Assembly (NCBI GenBank): GCA_035610365.1
Contig: CM069434.1
Location: 103,838,806 to 103,902,805 of the forward strand
DNA: 64,000 nucleotides
Origin: Aquatica leii
Taxonomy: Eukaryota > Arthropoda > Insecta > Coleoptera > Lampyridae
Reading direction: 5' to 3'
Shown here: positions 19,831 through 32,100 of the stretch, piece after piece
Layout: every line of letters begins with the position of its first letter
Numbering within the stretch: position 1 is the first letter of the stretch
The notes under the pieces: model-generated
Database searches by the model: none
What the model was told of the DNA's origin: nothing
Seen by the model: the letters and a program-made list of their open reading frames with translations, nothing else
Made by a program: the position numbers and the translations under genes

Positions 19831-22163
19831 AATATAAGTAAATCATGAGCAAATAAATTGATAAAAGCATTAAACTAATAACAACAAAACAAATTATTTA
19901 TTTTGTAATGCGAACAAACAATTAAAAAAACTTGTTTTACACAATCTTTTAATTTAAAATAGTCATAAAAGTTAGAACCAAAACATTGCTCAAAAAACGG
20001 ATAAAACGAAAACTACTTTGGATTGGTAACATAAACAAAGTAATTGCTTGAGCTCAGTGGTGACGGTCGTGGATTATACACAAAAATCTGTACCGCGATA
20101 GGAAATACGGAATAAAAGCTTCGTTACAATTAAAATTTAATAATGCAACATTTATTAAATTGAATAAAACCAAAAAAATATAAGTAAGAAAAATTAAGTT
20201 ATTGACTCAAATAAAACGCAGATAATAAAAATGGTACATGTACCGCTGATGATGATAGTTTAGCTATCGAAACGCGTACGGTGTTTCTTAAATATAATAT
20301 TGTAGTTTTTGGTCTTTTTATACTATTTCAGTAATAGTGCTGCAAGTTTCCTTTTATTTACATATAGATTTTTCATTAAAGAAAAATTATTACTTACATT
20401 TTCTCTTTTGATAACCGTTACCATTAACTTTGCGTATATGATGTTTGCCGTAGTTTAATAATTTTGGAATCTTATAATTTCGTAGTTGTATTATCTCCTA
20501 ATCCAAAAGCATTGTAATCCAGTAAAATCGTATGTTTATAATTCCGTAACTCAATAATTGCTACAATTAAGAATTATTAAACGACGAACCAAAGGTTATG
20601 ATTTTAATCAGCTGTACCTGCAATTACTGTAGAGAACTAGCGTTAATTAAATTTGTATTTGCACAAAATCTCAGCAATTTGTTAAATCATAATAATCAAA
20701 TTAAAGAATTTCCATGTTTTAAGTTTTTTCATAACAGTTTTTTACGACACCTGCTTAGTACCAAGAACAATGTGGAAATTAATTATACGGCAATTACAAG
20801 GTGCTAATAAAAACAAAAAAATAAATATTACAAATTACAAAAAAAACATCGAACGTCATAGAAGCGCTACAATTCCAATCCTAAATGCTATTTTTCCACG
20901 GTACTTGGGTTTCAACTCCACCAGTAACTACTCATCAAATCCAACGTGAAAACCCACTGGGATCTTGACAGACACCTTGTAACAGTCCTTTTTGGCCACT
21001 TTTTTAAGTTGTCTTTCAAGACCCCGTTGATCCATTCTTCTTTTTTACCAATACTACTGATAACGTTCATGGACTATTTAAAAAGTTAATCCTAATTTTT
21101 TTTAGTCAAAGAAAGGTGTATGTGTTGTTTAGGTCGGGCGTTGTTTAGAGTTTTATTTTACCATCTGAGGTCTTCTTTTTGAACAATATGTCAGCCAGTA
21201 GTCCCTTTTCAAACAACACGACCTTTATTGGTTCAATAGGGTAAACATAGCTATAAAACAACACTATAATTAGTTACAACTCAATTTACAGCCAGCATCG
21301 TTAGATTGGGTCCTTAATAGTACAATTAGTCACTAAGAATCATCAATTTCACTTTGCATGTAGGTACATTGTTTTCTCATCGCAAACTTCATCAGGCATC
21401 GGCTTTATTTAAATGTTTTTTGTAATAAAGCGATGGTTAGCACATTTACTTGGAAGTGTTTTGCTTGCTATATCAGTTGTAGTTCTAATTGTTAGATATT
21501 GTACGGAAGGCAAATGTAGTGTCGTAACACTTATTTTTTTAACTGTCGGGCAATTTCCTGAACGTATGTAATTTTATTATTGGCGCTAATGTAGAATTAT
21601 AATAACAACTAAATATATACTTGTTTGATAAAAATTATGTAATATTTAAAAATGTTGCAAACAAAGTTTCTTATTCTTTTCTAACAGATTTTCCAAGTTA
21701 TAATTTCACCACGAGGACTGCATGTCGTTCAACAAGATTCTCAGTTCGATAATTGTTAATTATGTGCATTTTTTTACGAAGTATACTTAACAATGCAGCA
21801 GAAATTCAAAATAAAACAGCAACAAATTAAATACCCGTATTAAGCTATCATTGCAACGGTAGTTCAAATCGTCGCCGCCAGTTAGCGTATCGCTTAGTTT
21901 GAATCGCCTATTGACAAGTGACGCTGTCAAAATCCCAACTATAAAATAGGTTAGGAATAATGTCAGTATAATTGTGAAAAACAACATCAGAACTAGCGGA
22001 CAGCTGTTTCGTTCTTTACGAACTCGTCAGCGCTAGGATACACCGATGTTTTTCCACAACTATACTGACAGACAACCGTACTCTTTTATGTCGTGTAGAC
22101 ATTACCAACATATTTAAAATGTTTTTGGAACGCCATCCTGTGGTAAAAATACCACGTATGATA

Positions 22164-22261
22164 ATATAGAAAACTATAAATTAGTACGGAGGGTTGGAAA
22201 GTTGTCATTAGATTTAATGACAACTTTTCTTCCCTCCGTACTAATTTATAGTTTTCTGTAT
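22164..22261. repeat. Long near-perfect hairpin (47-nt arms, 4-nt loop)
   Basis: Positions 22164-22210 pair with 22215-22261. Only four mismatches occur in 47 positions, and the loop is GATT. A snap-back MITE or a small-RNA hairpin precursor would both look like this. There is no nearby ORF to explain it. Confidence 0.85.
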
Positions 22262-22424
22262 ATATATAGTTACTTATAGTATATTTGTTGGTAGTTATTA
22301 AATCTAACAAGCACCATACTTCAAACTCTATAGCACCATTTAGCTAAATTTTATTCGTGGGCTCATGAACCACAAGTTGGAGTTGACGACATCACTTCAA
22401 TATGTCTTTACTTAATAAATCCCG

Positions 22425-22790
22425 TAAATAGCTATAACGGCGATAAACGTTAAACTTGGTTAAACGTTGATTTTACACCCGCGTAATTTAAAATAGTTTT
22501 GAATAAAACTGGAGGATAAAACCACAGCGTAAAGTACATTGGGGGTAAAGCAATGTTAATGCAATTGTGCAAATGCCACCAGAGTGAACTACTAGTTGGC
22601 CGTTTCTCTATTTTGTAGCTCTCCAGCAGTATGAGAATACTCTGATGTAATTCCCACAATGCATCGACAAAATTTATAGCTTTATATCCAAGTATGATAA
22701 GAGTAATCATTAGCAAAATTTGATGGCATAGCGATCTCATCGTATAAGTTACTATGTATAAAAGGTAACTGTAAATAGCTATAACAACGG
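22425..22790 (-). repeat. Repeat-family copy A (inverted relative to copies near 26.5-26.9 kb)
   Basis: Read on the - strand, this stretch matches 26600-26861 (+) over most of its length, and part of it matches 26455-26575. Both ends of this copy carry GTAAATAGCTATAAC (near 22424 and 22768), so it may be one unit of a formerly tandem or LTR-like repeat. There is no plausible coding content. The long open frame on its - strand is chance. Confidence 0.55.
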
Positions 22791-22799
22791 TAACCTTGA

Positions 22800-23170
22800 A
22801 AGTAATTGAATTGAATTTAATTGAATTACGCGGAAGTAAAATTGTATCGGCCGAGCGTCTCCGGTATTAATTTGGGCTTCAAAACGTCAGTCTTCCCTCT
22901 GGAATACTTTTTAGCGCAAACACATTTTGATACTGCTGGATCAACGCTCTAACGTTAAGCAGCTAGTTCTGGCTGAGGTTTTCGCACTTGAAAGTAAACA
23001 TTTCTAATAGATGTTGTAGGCATTTTTTCTGCGATTTCACTTCACTAGAATTCACACATCTCACAATTTGAGATACTAGCGAACATTAACCTACCACGGT
23101 GTTTTTTTTTAATGTTACCGAATCCGAGTTGACATTCAGGGCCTTTATTGGCATCATGTTGTCGTTGTCG
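22800..23170. other. AT-rich spacer, nothing recognised
   Basis: No ORF with family resemblance, RNA gene or repeat end was seen in this stretch. Confidence 0.3.
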
Positions 23171-23640
23171 TGCCTTTATTCAATTAAACTTGCACAGCTG
23201 CCTTCTCTGAATGAAAAAAAATTTCTTCACAGTTAATCTTAAAGACATCGTTTCTCATGATCATATACAAATGAAACCCATACTTTTATTTGTCCGTAAG
23301 TAAGTATCTCTTTGCTTATCTCCGTTCGAAATCGTACTGTTATTTGTCATCAAGATTAATGCTGTGCAATTGCTCCAAGAGCGACGCCGATTGAATAGTA
23401 ATCTGTGGGGCATGGCTCGTTGAAGTCGATTTTCGATTTATTCGGTCAAGCTGTTTTAGTTTTTCGGACGCTCTAGTGGTCTTCTTTTGAGCTTAGTACA
23501 ACGTCGTCGTCACCGTAGTTATAGCACGTAATTTCTCTTCCACAACCTACTTGTTCGCAGAACACACGTTGCATCAATTCCTCGTTGGTTTATTGCGTTT
23601 GCGCGGGCACTTCTGTAACACAACGGTGCTTATAGTAGAG
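23170..23640 (-). repeat. Diverged direct-repeat copy of the Gypsy remnant at 25.97-26.47 kb
   Basis: Segments around 23280-23430 and 23520-23635 align by eye with 26100-26240 and 26330-26450 in the same orientation, at roughly three matches in four bases. The shared AAAGACATCG/AAGGACATCG block (about 23240 and 25970) ties it to the protease-region remnant. No reading frame survives. Confidence 0.5.
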
Positions 23641-25748
23641 TTTGCTGCGTTTTGCTGCCTCGGATGCAATCTATAAAGGTTTGAATAGCCAATTGCTTCA
23701 AGAAGGTATTTGGTGTTGTAGGATACGCAAACCGTGTCATATTGGAGATGTCAGTTTCAAACTCTTAAAAGCTTTCCGCAGCTTTCTGAACCCGACTTTT
23801 TATTTGAGTATAAACTCTTGTTGAGAGTAAGCATTTCCATATCTCATTTAAAAACATTTTAAGCGTTTCTCCACTCAAGACTACTATTAAAGACGTCGCT
23901 TTCTGCGAATTGCTTCTACCATTAGCTACAGCAGCGGCTTCAAACTGAATGTAATAGTTTGACTATGAAACTTTACCATAAAAATTTGGAGGTATGACCT
24001 TTAACTTGTGAGTGGTATCTTTTCGATAGTTCATTATTAAATATTTACTTGTGATGTTTTCTTTACCATGGCAGTTAATTTGATTTTCTCTTCAAGCAGT
24101 TGGATTCTGTCTTTTAATGTGTCTTCTATTGCTTCGGCTTTGTAATTAATTCATAGATTCTTTTCCATTTCCAAGAACTTCGCATATTATTATTTCTCTT
24201 ACATGGATTTGGTTTTTGATAGTTTTTCGTTTGTTTGTTCGTATTTTTTCTTTTGAACTTTGCAACAATTTTAAAAATGTTTCTTCCATGTTCTAAAACT
24301 TTTTTAATAATTTTTCTTCAATTATCTGAGGTGACAAAAAAGGTTTATTCAATTTTTCTAGAATTTTTTTCCATTTTTCAAAAACTTTTGCTTATTTAAA
24401 ATCCAATTTTTGTATAACACCAAATTTCAATAACGAACGATTCTTTATTATTAAATGTACTAATAAAAATAAATAATAAACTGATTAAAAACGAGATTTG
24501 TGCGAGCTTTTGATCTACAACTGGTACTTTCCATAAGTCTACATAAGAAAAACTGTCAATTTTCTATACAGGGTTTTCAAACTTAAGTCAGCACTATTGC
24601 TAAAGTTAAATAAACAAACTAGTAGTACTTTTTTTAGTGATCAAATTGTAATAATTTTAAATCCAACCCTGTAATTTCAACAAAACTGATCAGCAATTCT
24701 GCAATTAGTACGCATGAACTTTACCCGTTTGAAGCTTACCCCACCGACTCCAGGACAAAGCGCGCGGCGTATTCCTTTATAGGCGCAGTTAAACAAGACG
24801 TAATTGACTATAAAACTGTTTTCCGAGATTCGTCTCCGATAAAACCTGTTTTCCGAGACCAATCTTCTGTAAAAACTTTTCCGAGATGCTTTCACAATAA
24901 TCGCTTACACACCTAAAACCTTAAATATCATTGACAACCGTTCGTACCTGGATTACTTTATTTTGCGACGATTTACTTGCTGCTACACGGATTCGATTCA
25001 ATTTCACCAGCATCACTTTTCAAACTTAAGTTAGTAGAGAAGACGTCACTAGCGAATATTGTATAATAGTAGACCATCAAAAAAAAATTACAGTTTGAGA
25101 TTGAACCTCTAAGTTTTGATGGTAAAGTTCTATGGTCAACGTACCACAAACAGTTTGAAACCGCACCTGTAGCTAATGGTTGGAGCTTCTTTGAAAATAA
25201 AAAGTTCTTTTTGTTCGAAAATATTGTGCTCCAATGACGATTAGCATTTATTAAACATTAAGGCTGGCTTGTGCATGTGCTATTGTTAGTTTTGGTTTTA
25301 CGACGGAAATTCTGCCATGTAAGCCACTACCGTTTAATTTTCGGCCAATAGTGCGGATAAAACAATTCAAATTTAGCCTCTCTCGGAGCTTTTACTGAGT
25401 TGTGATTAGTGATTTACGTGCTGTTAAATAATTTAGTAGTCCTTTAGAAGAGTTGTGACTTTTTTTCTGTCGGGTCGAAAAGTTTTTAATGGGCGAACAA
25501 AACAATTGTTATTTGCTTACGTGTTAATTCTTTTGTACAAGAAAATAATTACTTTTACGGTTTCCTTAGTATAGAAAAATAATAAAAATAATTTTAATCA
25601 TTATAGAAACAAAATTTTTTATACATTCGTTTTTAAAGTTCTCTAAAATTTTGATGAGATCTTTTTATCAAATTTTTTGCAACGCCTCTTCATACGACTA
25701 CAACTGAATAGCAAATATTAAAATTGTACCAGAATTAAAAAGTCACAA
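23641..25748. other. AT-rich spacer with minor repeats
   Basis: No gene is supported. At 24560-24670 a 107-bp stretch is bounded by TACAGGGTT and AACCCTGTA, a possible tiny MITE. At 24805-24895 three imperfect copies of a 30-bp unit containing TTTTCCGAGA occur. The rest is AT-rich and featureless. Confidence 0.35.
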
Positions 25749-26240
25749 CTATTTCACAGTACGCACCATGTTCTTTACTCGAACTAATATTCTGCCAACG
25801 AGTAGTCCCTTTTCCATAAATTTGCTTTCTATTGGTTTAATAGCGTGAATGCAGCTTTCTTGGAAATTTCCATCTAGGCGTACAATTACTACACTTTCAG
25901 TTCTTCCAGGCAAAGTCACGTCTTTACTCAATAACACTTGCACTTCTCTTACGAATGAACTGTCAATCTTAAGGACATCGTTTTTTATATCCAAATAAAA
26001 TCCATACTTTTTTTATAATGTTTATTTCCAGTATAACTTCTTCCGTAATGTCGGCTACCAGACTTCATGGTCAAGTACTCTATTTCCCAAACTAATAGTT
26101 AGTTTTACTTGTCCTTAAGTACGTGTTTCTTTGTTTATCTCGGTTCCAAGTCGTACTGTTACTTGCCATCGAGATTAATTCTGTGCAATTGCTTCATAGG
26201 CGACAACGTTTGAGGAGTAATCTCCAGAGCATGGTTCGTT
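25749..26240 (-). pseudogene. Gypsy polyprotein remnant: end of protease and the protease-RT spacer
   Basis: The open part (25749-25994) reads DIKNDVLKIDSSFVREV, then VTLPGRTESVVIVRLDG, then MEKGLLVGRILVRV. This is the spacer between protease and reverse transcriptase seen in insect Gypsy-type polyproteins. Just upstream in another frame is FVADITEEVILE (about 26020-26060), the end of a retropepsin domain. No reverse transcriptase follows, so the copy is truncated. A second, more decayed copy of the same region lies at 23170-23640. Assignment is by motif memory. Confidence 0.5.
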
Positions 26241-26454
26241 GAAGTCAAGTTTTAATCAATCTGTATTAGATTTCCAAACGCTTTTATCTTTTTTTTTATA
26301 CTTAATACAACGTTGTCGTACGTGGCTTATTTCACTTCAGTTCTAGCACATCACTTCTTTTCCACAAGCTACTTGTTTGCAGAGCACACGTCGTATCATT
26401 TTCTCAATGTTTTTTTGCGTCTGGGCGAGTACTTCTGCAGCACAACGAAGTTGT

Positions 26455-26861
26455 TTATTCCGCAATTTTATTCAAAAACTATTTTGAATTTCGCGGGTGC
26501 AAAAACCACTTTCAACGTTTTACCGCCGTTATATTTACAGTTATCTTTGATACATAGTAACTCACACTATGAGGTGGCTCTGACATAAAACGTTGCTAAT
26601 CGTTATCTCTTTCATACATGAGTATAAAGCTATAGGGTTGTCAATGCAATTGTGGGAATTACATTAGAGTGTATCTTCTACTGCTGATGAGTCTCAAAAT
26701 GACAAAACGGACGTCTAGTAGTTAACTCTAGTGGCATTTGTACAATTGCATTGACAAAACTTTACTTCTAATGTCCTCTATGTTGTGGTTTTATCCCGCA
26801 GTTTCATTCAAAACTATTTTCGCTAGTGTAAAATCAACTTTTAACGTTTACCGCCGTTATA
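26455..26861 (+). repeat. Repeat-family copies B and C
   Basis: 26455-26575 and 26600-26861 are two partial copies, head to tail, of the unit found inverted at 22425-22790. Both end in a CCGCCGTTATA block. The Gypsy element at 26867 is inserted 5 bp after the end of copy C. Confidence 0.55.
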
Positions 26862-26866
26862 GTTAT

Positions 26867-27016
26867 TGTAGTGTATTGCCAATTGCCAACATAAAATGTA
26901 TTAAGTTGGCAGCGCAAGAATTTAGAAATAATAATGTATTTCGATGAATAAAGAGAGTTTCTTATCGATAAATTATTTGCGTTTTTCTTGGGCAAATTCG
27001 GTCATCAGACATTACA
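26867..27016 (+). repeat. 5' LTR of the Gypsy element
   Basis: 150 bp, TG...CA ends, no difference from the 3' LTR seen by eye. It contains an AATAAA at about 26946. Confidence 0.9.
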
Positions 27017-27159
27017 ATTTGTGGCGACTAGGTAAATTTGTTGAAACATTTAAGACAAGCGTTGTTGTTTAGTTTTATGGAATTATTTTGTGCAGCAGAA
27101 GTGCGGCATAACCTCAAATTTTAGAACCACGTTTTTTTCAAGATACAATATTTGCAATT

Positions 27160-30100
27160 ATGACCGAAATTGAAGCTGGAACCGGTAATTTAACCGTAGT
27201 GTCAGATTAATAGTTTTAAACCCGATGGCGAATGGGAAATTTTTTCGGAGAGGCTGGAGCAATACTGCACCGCAAATATAATTACAGAAGACCGAAAGGT
27301 AGCAGTTTTATTGACCTTGATTGACGAAAGTGCCTAAAACAAAGTCGTACGAAGAGTTAGTGTCGTTGTTAGAAGGGCATTACCAGCAAAGAGTGAGTAG
27401 TTTTCGGAAAAGAATAATTTTCAATAATTTAAGGCAGGAGGAGGAATCTGTTAGTCAATGGGATGCGAGAGTTAAACAAGCAGCAGCCCCATGCAAGTTT
27501 GGTAGATTATTAGAAGAAAGGGTAAAAGACAAGTTTGTCACCGGATTAAAATCGGGCCCAATATTAGATCGGTTGTGTGAGGAATCTGAAAGTAAAGAAT
27601 TGAAGTGTTTGTATGAGGTGGCAGTGTCTAAAGAAGCTAGTTTGAAGGAGTCGAGAATTGTGGAAGTGAATAAGCTGCAAAAAGCGTATGGAAGGAATCA
27701 AAAGGAGTTCAAGATAGGTAATTTCAGAAGAGAACCAGGAGAAGTAAAACGAGTTGAGAAGGGAAAAGCTGAAGCGAATAAAAATAAGGTATTAGAAGGC
27801 TCAAAAGAGACCGCTGTTTGTTTTGCATGTGGTAAATCGAATCATAATTTTTCATTTTGTAAGTATAAAAATTTTGTATGTAATCAATGTAAGAGAAAAG
27901 GGCACATTAGTAGTGCATGTAAGCAAAGTAAAAGAGAAAATCACTGCGTAGAAGAGATAGAGGAAATAAGCGAAATGTTTAATTTATCATGTTCTAGGGT
28001 AGACCCAATTTTTGTAAGTTGTACGATAGAAGACTTGCCATTCAAGATGGAATTGGATACAGGAGCAGGTCTGAGCTGTATGCCATTTGAAATTTATACC
28101 AAATATTTTGCTAAGGTGCCATTATCGGTTACTACTACTAAATTGAAAATGTACGATGGTACCATGATAATTCCTCTGGGTACGATTACAGTAAATATTA
28201 AGATAAAAGAAATTACTGAAAGTTGCGAATTGTTAGTGATAAAAAACGCTGTTAAAATTTTAATGGGTCGAGATTTGTTTAAAATATTTAAAGTAAGTTT
28301 GTCTGATGTTTCTGAAATACATGAGTTATCGGTAGATGATAGGGTTAAATCTTTGCTGAATGAATTTGAAGGATTATTTAGTATAGGATTGGGGTGCTAT
28401 AACGGTCCAGCAATTTCTTTGGCCATTAGTCCTAATATAAGACCAATATTTTGTAAACCGAGACAAATTCCTTATGCATACAAAGAAGCCACTAAGCTAG
28501 AATTAGAAAGATTAGTTAAAGAGAGAGTAATTGAAAAAGTGGATAATTCTGCTTGGGGAACGCCTTTAGTAATTGCTTTAAAGCCGAATGGAAAGGATAT
28601 CAGATTGTGTGCTAATTATAAAATAACAATAAATAAGTATTTAGAGGATGTGAATCATCCATTGCCCAGAATAGATAATATTTTTACAATTTTGCAAGGA
28701 GGGCAGCATTTCACAAAATTAGATTTTAAGAACGCATATAATCAGTTGCCATTAACTAACGAAACAGGAATGGTATTAGCTTGGAGTACCGAGCAAGGAA
28801 TTTTTAAAGTGAACAGGTTACCATTTGGTACTAAACCAGCTTGTTCAATTTTTCAGTTAATTGTCGAGAAGGTTTTAGTAGGTATTCCAAAAGTAATAAA
28901 TTATTTAGACGACATAGTGTTTGCGGGGGCAGATGACTGAGAACATTTGACCAATTTAAGAGAAGTGTTCATTAGATTAGCTAAATTTGGGTTCAAATTA
29001 AATAAAGATAAATGTCAATTTTTTAAAGATAGCATAAATTTCTTAGGGCATATTATTTCGGCGAGAGGTTTGGAAAAAGATTTGGATAAGGTGTCAGGAA
29101 TTTTAAGGTGTCCACACCAAAAAAATGTGTCAGAAGTAAAGGCGTACTGTGGAATGGTAAATTATTATTCTAAATTTCTTCCAAATATTTCACTAAAGTT
29201 AAAGCCATTATATAAATTATGTGAAAAAAATAAATCATTTGATTGGTCGCAAGAATGTAGTGAGGCTTTTGAATTGACCAAACAAGATTTGCTATCTAAG
29301 GAGGTTTTAAGTCATTATAATCCCGAAAAACCGTTAAGATTAGCATGCGATGCGTCATTTTATGGTATAGGTGCTTGTTTATCGCACGTGGAGGTAGATG
29401 GAAGCGAAAAACCGATATGTTATATATCACGTATTTTAAGCAAAGCAGAACGAAATTATCCTATTACTCAAAAAGAAGGGTTAAGTGTGGTTTGGGCTGT
29501 CCAAAAATTTCATCACTATGTAGCAGGTAGGCATTTTGAAATAGTTTCTGATCATAAGGCGTTGCAAACAATTTTTGGGGAAAATAAAAGTTTACCGCAA
29601 ATGGCAGCGGGAAGGGTCCAGCGGTGGTCCTTGTTGTTAGCCAATTTTAATTATACATTCAGATACATAAAAAGTTCTGAAAACATTAGAGCAGATGCTT
29701 TATCAAGACTGCCTGTTAATGTTAGTAGTGAGAAGGAAAATAATGATTATCTAAATTTTGTAGAAAATGCTAATGTGATTGAGGTGAATAAGGTGAGGTC
29801 GGAAACTAGGAAAGATATAATTTTAGGGAAAGTTTATAACTTAATTAGATACGGATTTGGAAAGGCTTGTGCGGATGAAACCTTGAAACCTTATTTTGTT
29901 AGGCAAGGAGAATTGCACATAGATAAAGATGTAATTATGTGGGGGTATAGAGTAGTGATTCCATTTAAATTAAGAGAATCTTTATTGCATGAATTACATT
30001 CAAACCATGATGGGGTAGTAAGAATGAAAGCGATAGCAAGATCATATTTTTGGTAGCCGTCGTTAGACGAAAATATAGAAAAGTTTGCACGAAATTGTGA

Positions 30101-31163
30101 AATATGTATGAAGCATAGACCTGAACCTCCTAAATCTACCTATAACACATGGATGAAAAGTAATAGACCGTTTGAGAGGGTGCATTGTGATTTTTTGGGG
30201 CCATTTTTTGGTAAAGTAGTGTTAATAATTATTGATGCATATTCCAAGTGGCCAGAGGCGTATATCATGAGTAGAGTAACAGCAGAAGAAACTGTTGAAA
30301 AGTTCAGAGAGTGTTTTGCCAGATTTGGTTTGCCAGAATTGGTTGTCACCGATAATGGTACTCAGTTTACAGCAATTGAATTCACTGATTTTTTGTCCAA
30401 AAATGGAATAAAGTTCATGACTTCGCCGGTATGCCATCTATCCAGTAACGGGCAAGCAGAGAACTGGGTAAAAACTTTTAAAAATACATTAGTGAAATGT
30501 ATAGAGCATAAGGCCAATAGGAGTGTTACTTTCAATACAATAATGAATCGCTTTTTGCTTAGTTATAGGAATTCGCAAAACGCCTCTACTGGTGTTGCAC
30601 CTGCGTCTCTTGTATTTAAGTATAAGACGAAAACTCGGTTAGATTTATTAAACAGAAATGTAAAACATGATAGAAATATGTTTTTCCACAAAGGAAAAAG
30701 GTTAAACAGTTTTGTAAGGGGAGAGGTAGTATATTGCAGAGACTACCGAAACCCCAATAAGAAAAGTTGGGTAAAGGGAACGATTGATGAAGTAATGAGC
30801 GATGTAGTTTATTTAGTAAAACTTGTGAGTGAGGACATTGTGTGGAAACGACATTTAGACCAGATAATTAAATGCAATAACAGTTTAATGTTAACAGAAA
30901 CAGAAGGATTAAGTAGACAGGAGTTTCCAGACAATGTAATCGCAGAGAAACCTGTAGTGTTACCATCTAGTAGTGATAGGGTACAGGCTGACTCTTCGGA
31001 CCAGCCAATAGTTGCCCCTGAAGGCTCGGCAAACGAGTCAGTTCTGAGTGAAAGTGGTAAAAGTAGTGCGGTTAAAGAGAAATCACCTGCGGAAGGAGCT
31101 ATAGAGAAAATGAAGCTACGATGCAGAAGCTTAGTGAAACCACCGTGTCGTTTAGATTTATAG
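27160..31163 (+). pseudogene. Gypsy gag-pol polyprotein with stops and a small gag deletion
   Basis: Gag begins at the ATG 27160 but stops at 27208-27210. It resumes in another frame at 27215 (FKPDGEWEIF) and then, after an apparent deletion near 27320, in the main frame. That frame runs 27321-31163 with a TGA at 28938-28940 and a TAG at 30054-30056. Order of domains: gag; two zinc knuckles (CFACGKSNHNFSFC and CNQCKRKGHISSAC, about 27820-27930); protease MELDTGAGLS (about 28047); RT with YLDD at about 28902; RNase H (ACDASFYGIG); integrase zinc domain; integrase core with Asp in CDFLGP, Asp in TDNGTQF and Glu in GQAENW. The TAG falls where related elements have a Trp codon (FWWP). All catalytic residues remain, yet translation is blocked at several points. 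Confidence 0.9.
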
Positions 31164-31175
31164 GCGGGGGGTAGT

Positions 31176-31325
31176 TGTAGTGTATTGCCAATTGCCAACA
31201 TAAAATGTATTAAGTTGGCAGCGCAAGAATTTAGAAATAATAATGTATTTCGATGAATAAAGAGAGTTTCTTATCGATAAATTATTTGCGTTTTTCTTGG
31301 GCAAATTCGGTCATCAGACATTACA
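31176..31325 (+). repeat. 3' LTR of the Gypsy element
   Basis: 150 bp, preceded by the polypurine tract and followed by the GTTAT duplication. Confidence 0.9.
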
Positions 31326-31330
31326 GTTAT

Positions 31331-32100
31331 AATAATTTTTGTCACTAATTGTAGAGGTTTGATTTAAAATTTTGTTCTAAGAACGAAAACCTGCAAGTTG
31401 TAAACAAAATTTTTAACTTAAAAATAGTTACAAAATTAAGAAACAATTAAGCTCATTTCAATCTCACTTAAAACATTTTATATATTAACGAGGTATATTA
31501 AGAGATTAAACTTGTAAATTAATTGAAGTTTTTTTTAGTATTTTTTTGTTGATTCTAAAAAAGTCAGAGTTTGCTACAGTTTCTCGGTCAAAACTGCTAA
31601 TAATGTAGGTATAAATATTTATTGACTTTAAGCGATAATTATGTAAACAAAATTTTACTGCTTTTGACATTCACGAGTTTAATTTTTGTCTTAAATTTTT
31701 TTCACATTACTACAATTATACAGTGCTTTCTGAAAGTTATCTAAGTATAATTTTTTTTTAAACAAGTATTTAAAAACAATGTCAATAATAATTTTTAAAT
31801 TATGATGTAGCGATTTAATTTTTAACTCTCCACTCTATGACTTCTTTACGATGGTATCACTTCTGATAAACAATTTGATAATTTTCTTTATGTTAAATTT
31901 ATTAAAAAAACCATTTTTCAAAGTCCGTTAAAAATTTGGAAATTTATCTCTTTTCGTTACTATCGGTAGTAGCACTAGTAGTAGTAGTAGTAACTTTTTA
32001 TTAACGTTAAAGTTGACACTGAATCTTAAATAAATATGTAAAAGTTGTATAGAAAAAAACTGAGTGCAAACAAAAGAAATTTACAAATTATTATGGTGGC
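31331..32100. other. AT-rich spacer
   Basis: No gene recognised. A short GTA microsatellite lies at 31976-31993. Confidence 0.4.

Larger units (their letters stand above)
26867..31325 (+). mobile_element. Complete Ty3/Gypsy LTR retrotransposon (Mag-like), recent insertion
   Basis: Two 150-bp LTRs (26867-27016 and 31176-31325), each starting TGTAG and ending ATTACA, look identical. The flanking GTTAT at 26862-26866 and 31326-31330 is a perfect 5-bp target duplication. A PBS-like TGGCGACTAGG follows the 5' LTR, and a purine tract (GGCGGGGGGTAG) precedes the 3' LTR. The interior encodes gag, protease, reverse transcriptase, RNase H and integrase in one frame with several breaks. The gag wording and single-frame layout suggest the Mag lineage, though this is less certain than Gypsy itself. 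Confidence 0.92.

Noticed and set aside
22450..22740. 96-codon - strand open frame
   Set aside because: It lies inside a non-coding repeat whose other copies do not keep the frame.
28938..30056. Stop codons in Gypsy pol read as possible recoding or RNA-editing sites (TGA, TAG)
   Set aside because: Gag of the same copy also has a stop and a deletion, so ordinary inactivation explains them better.
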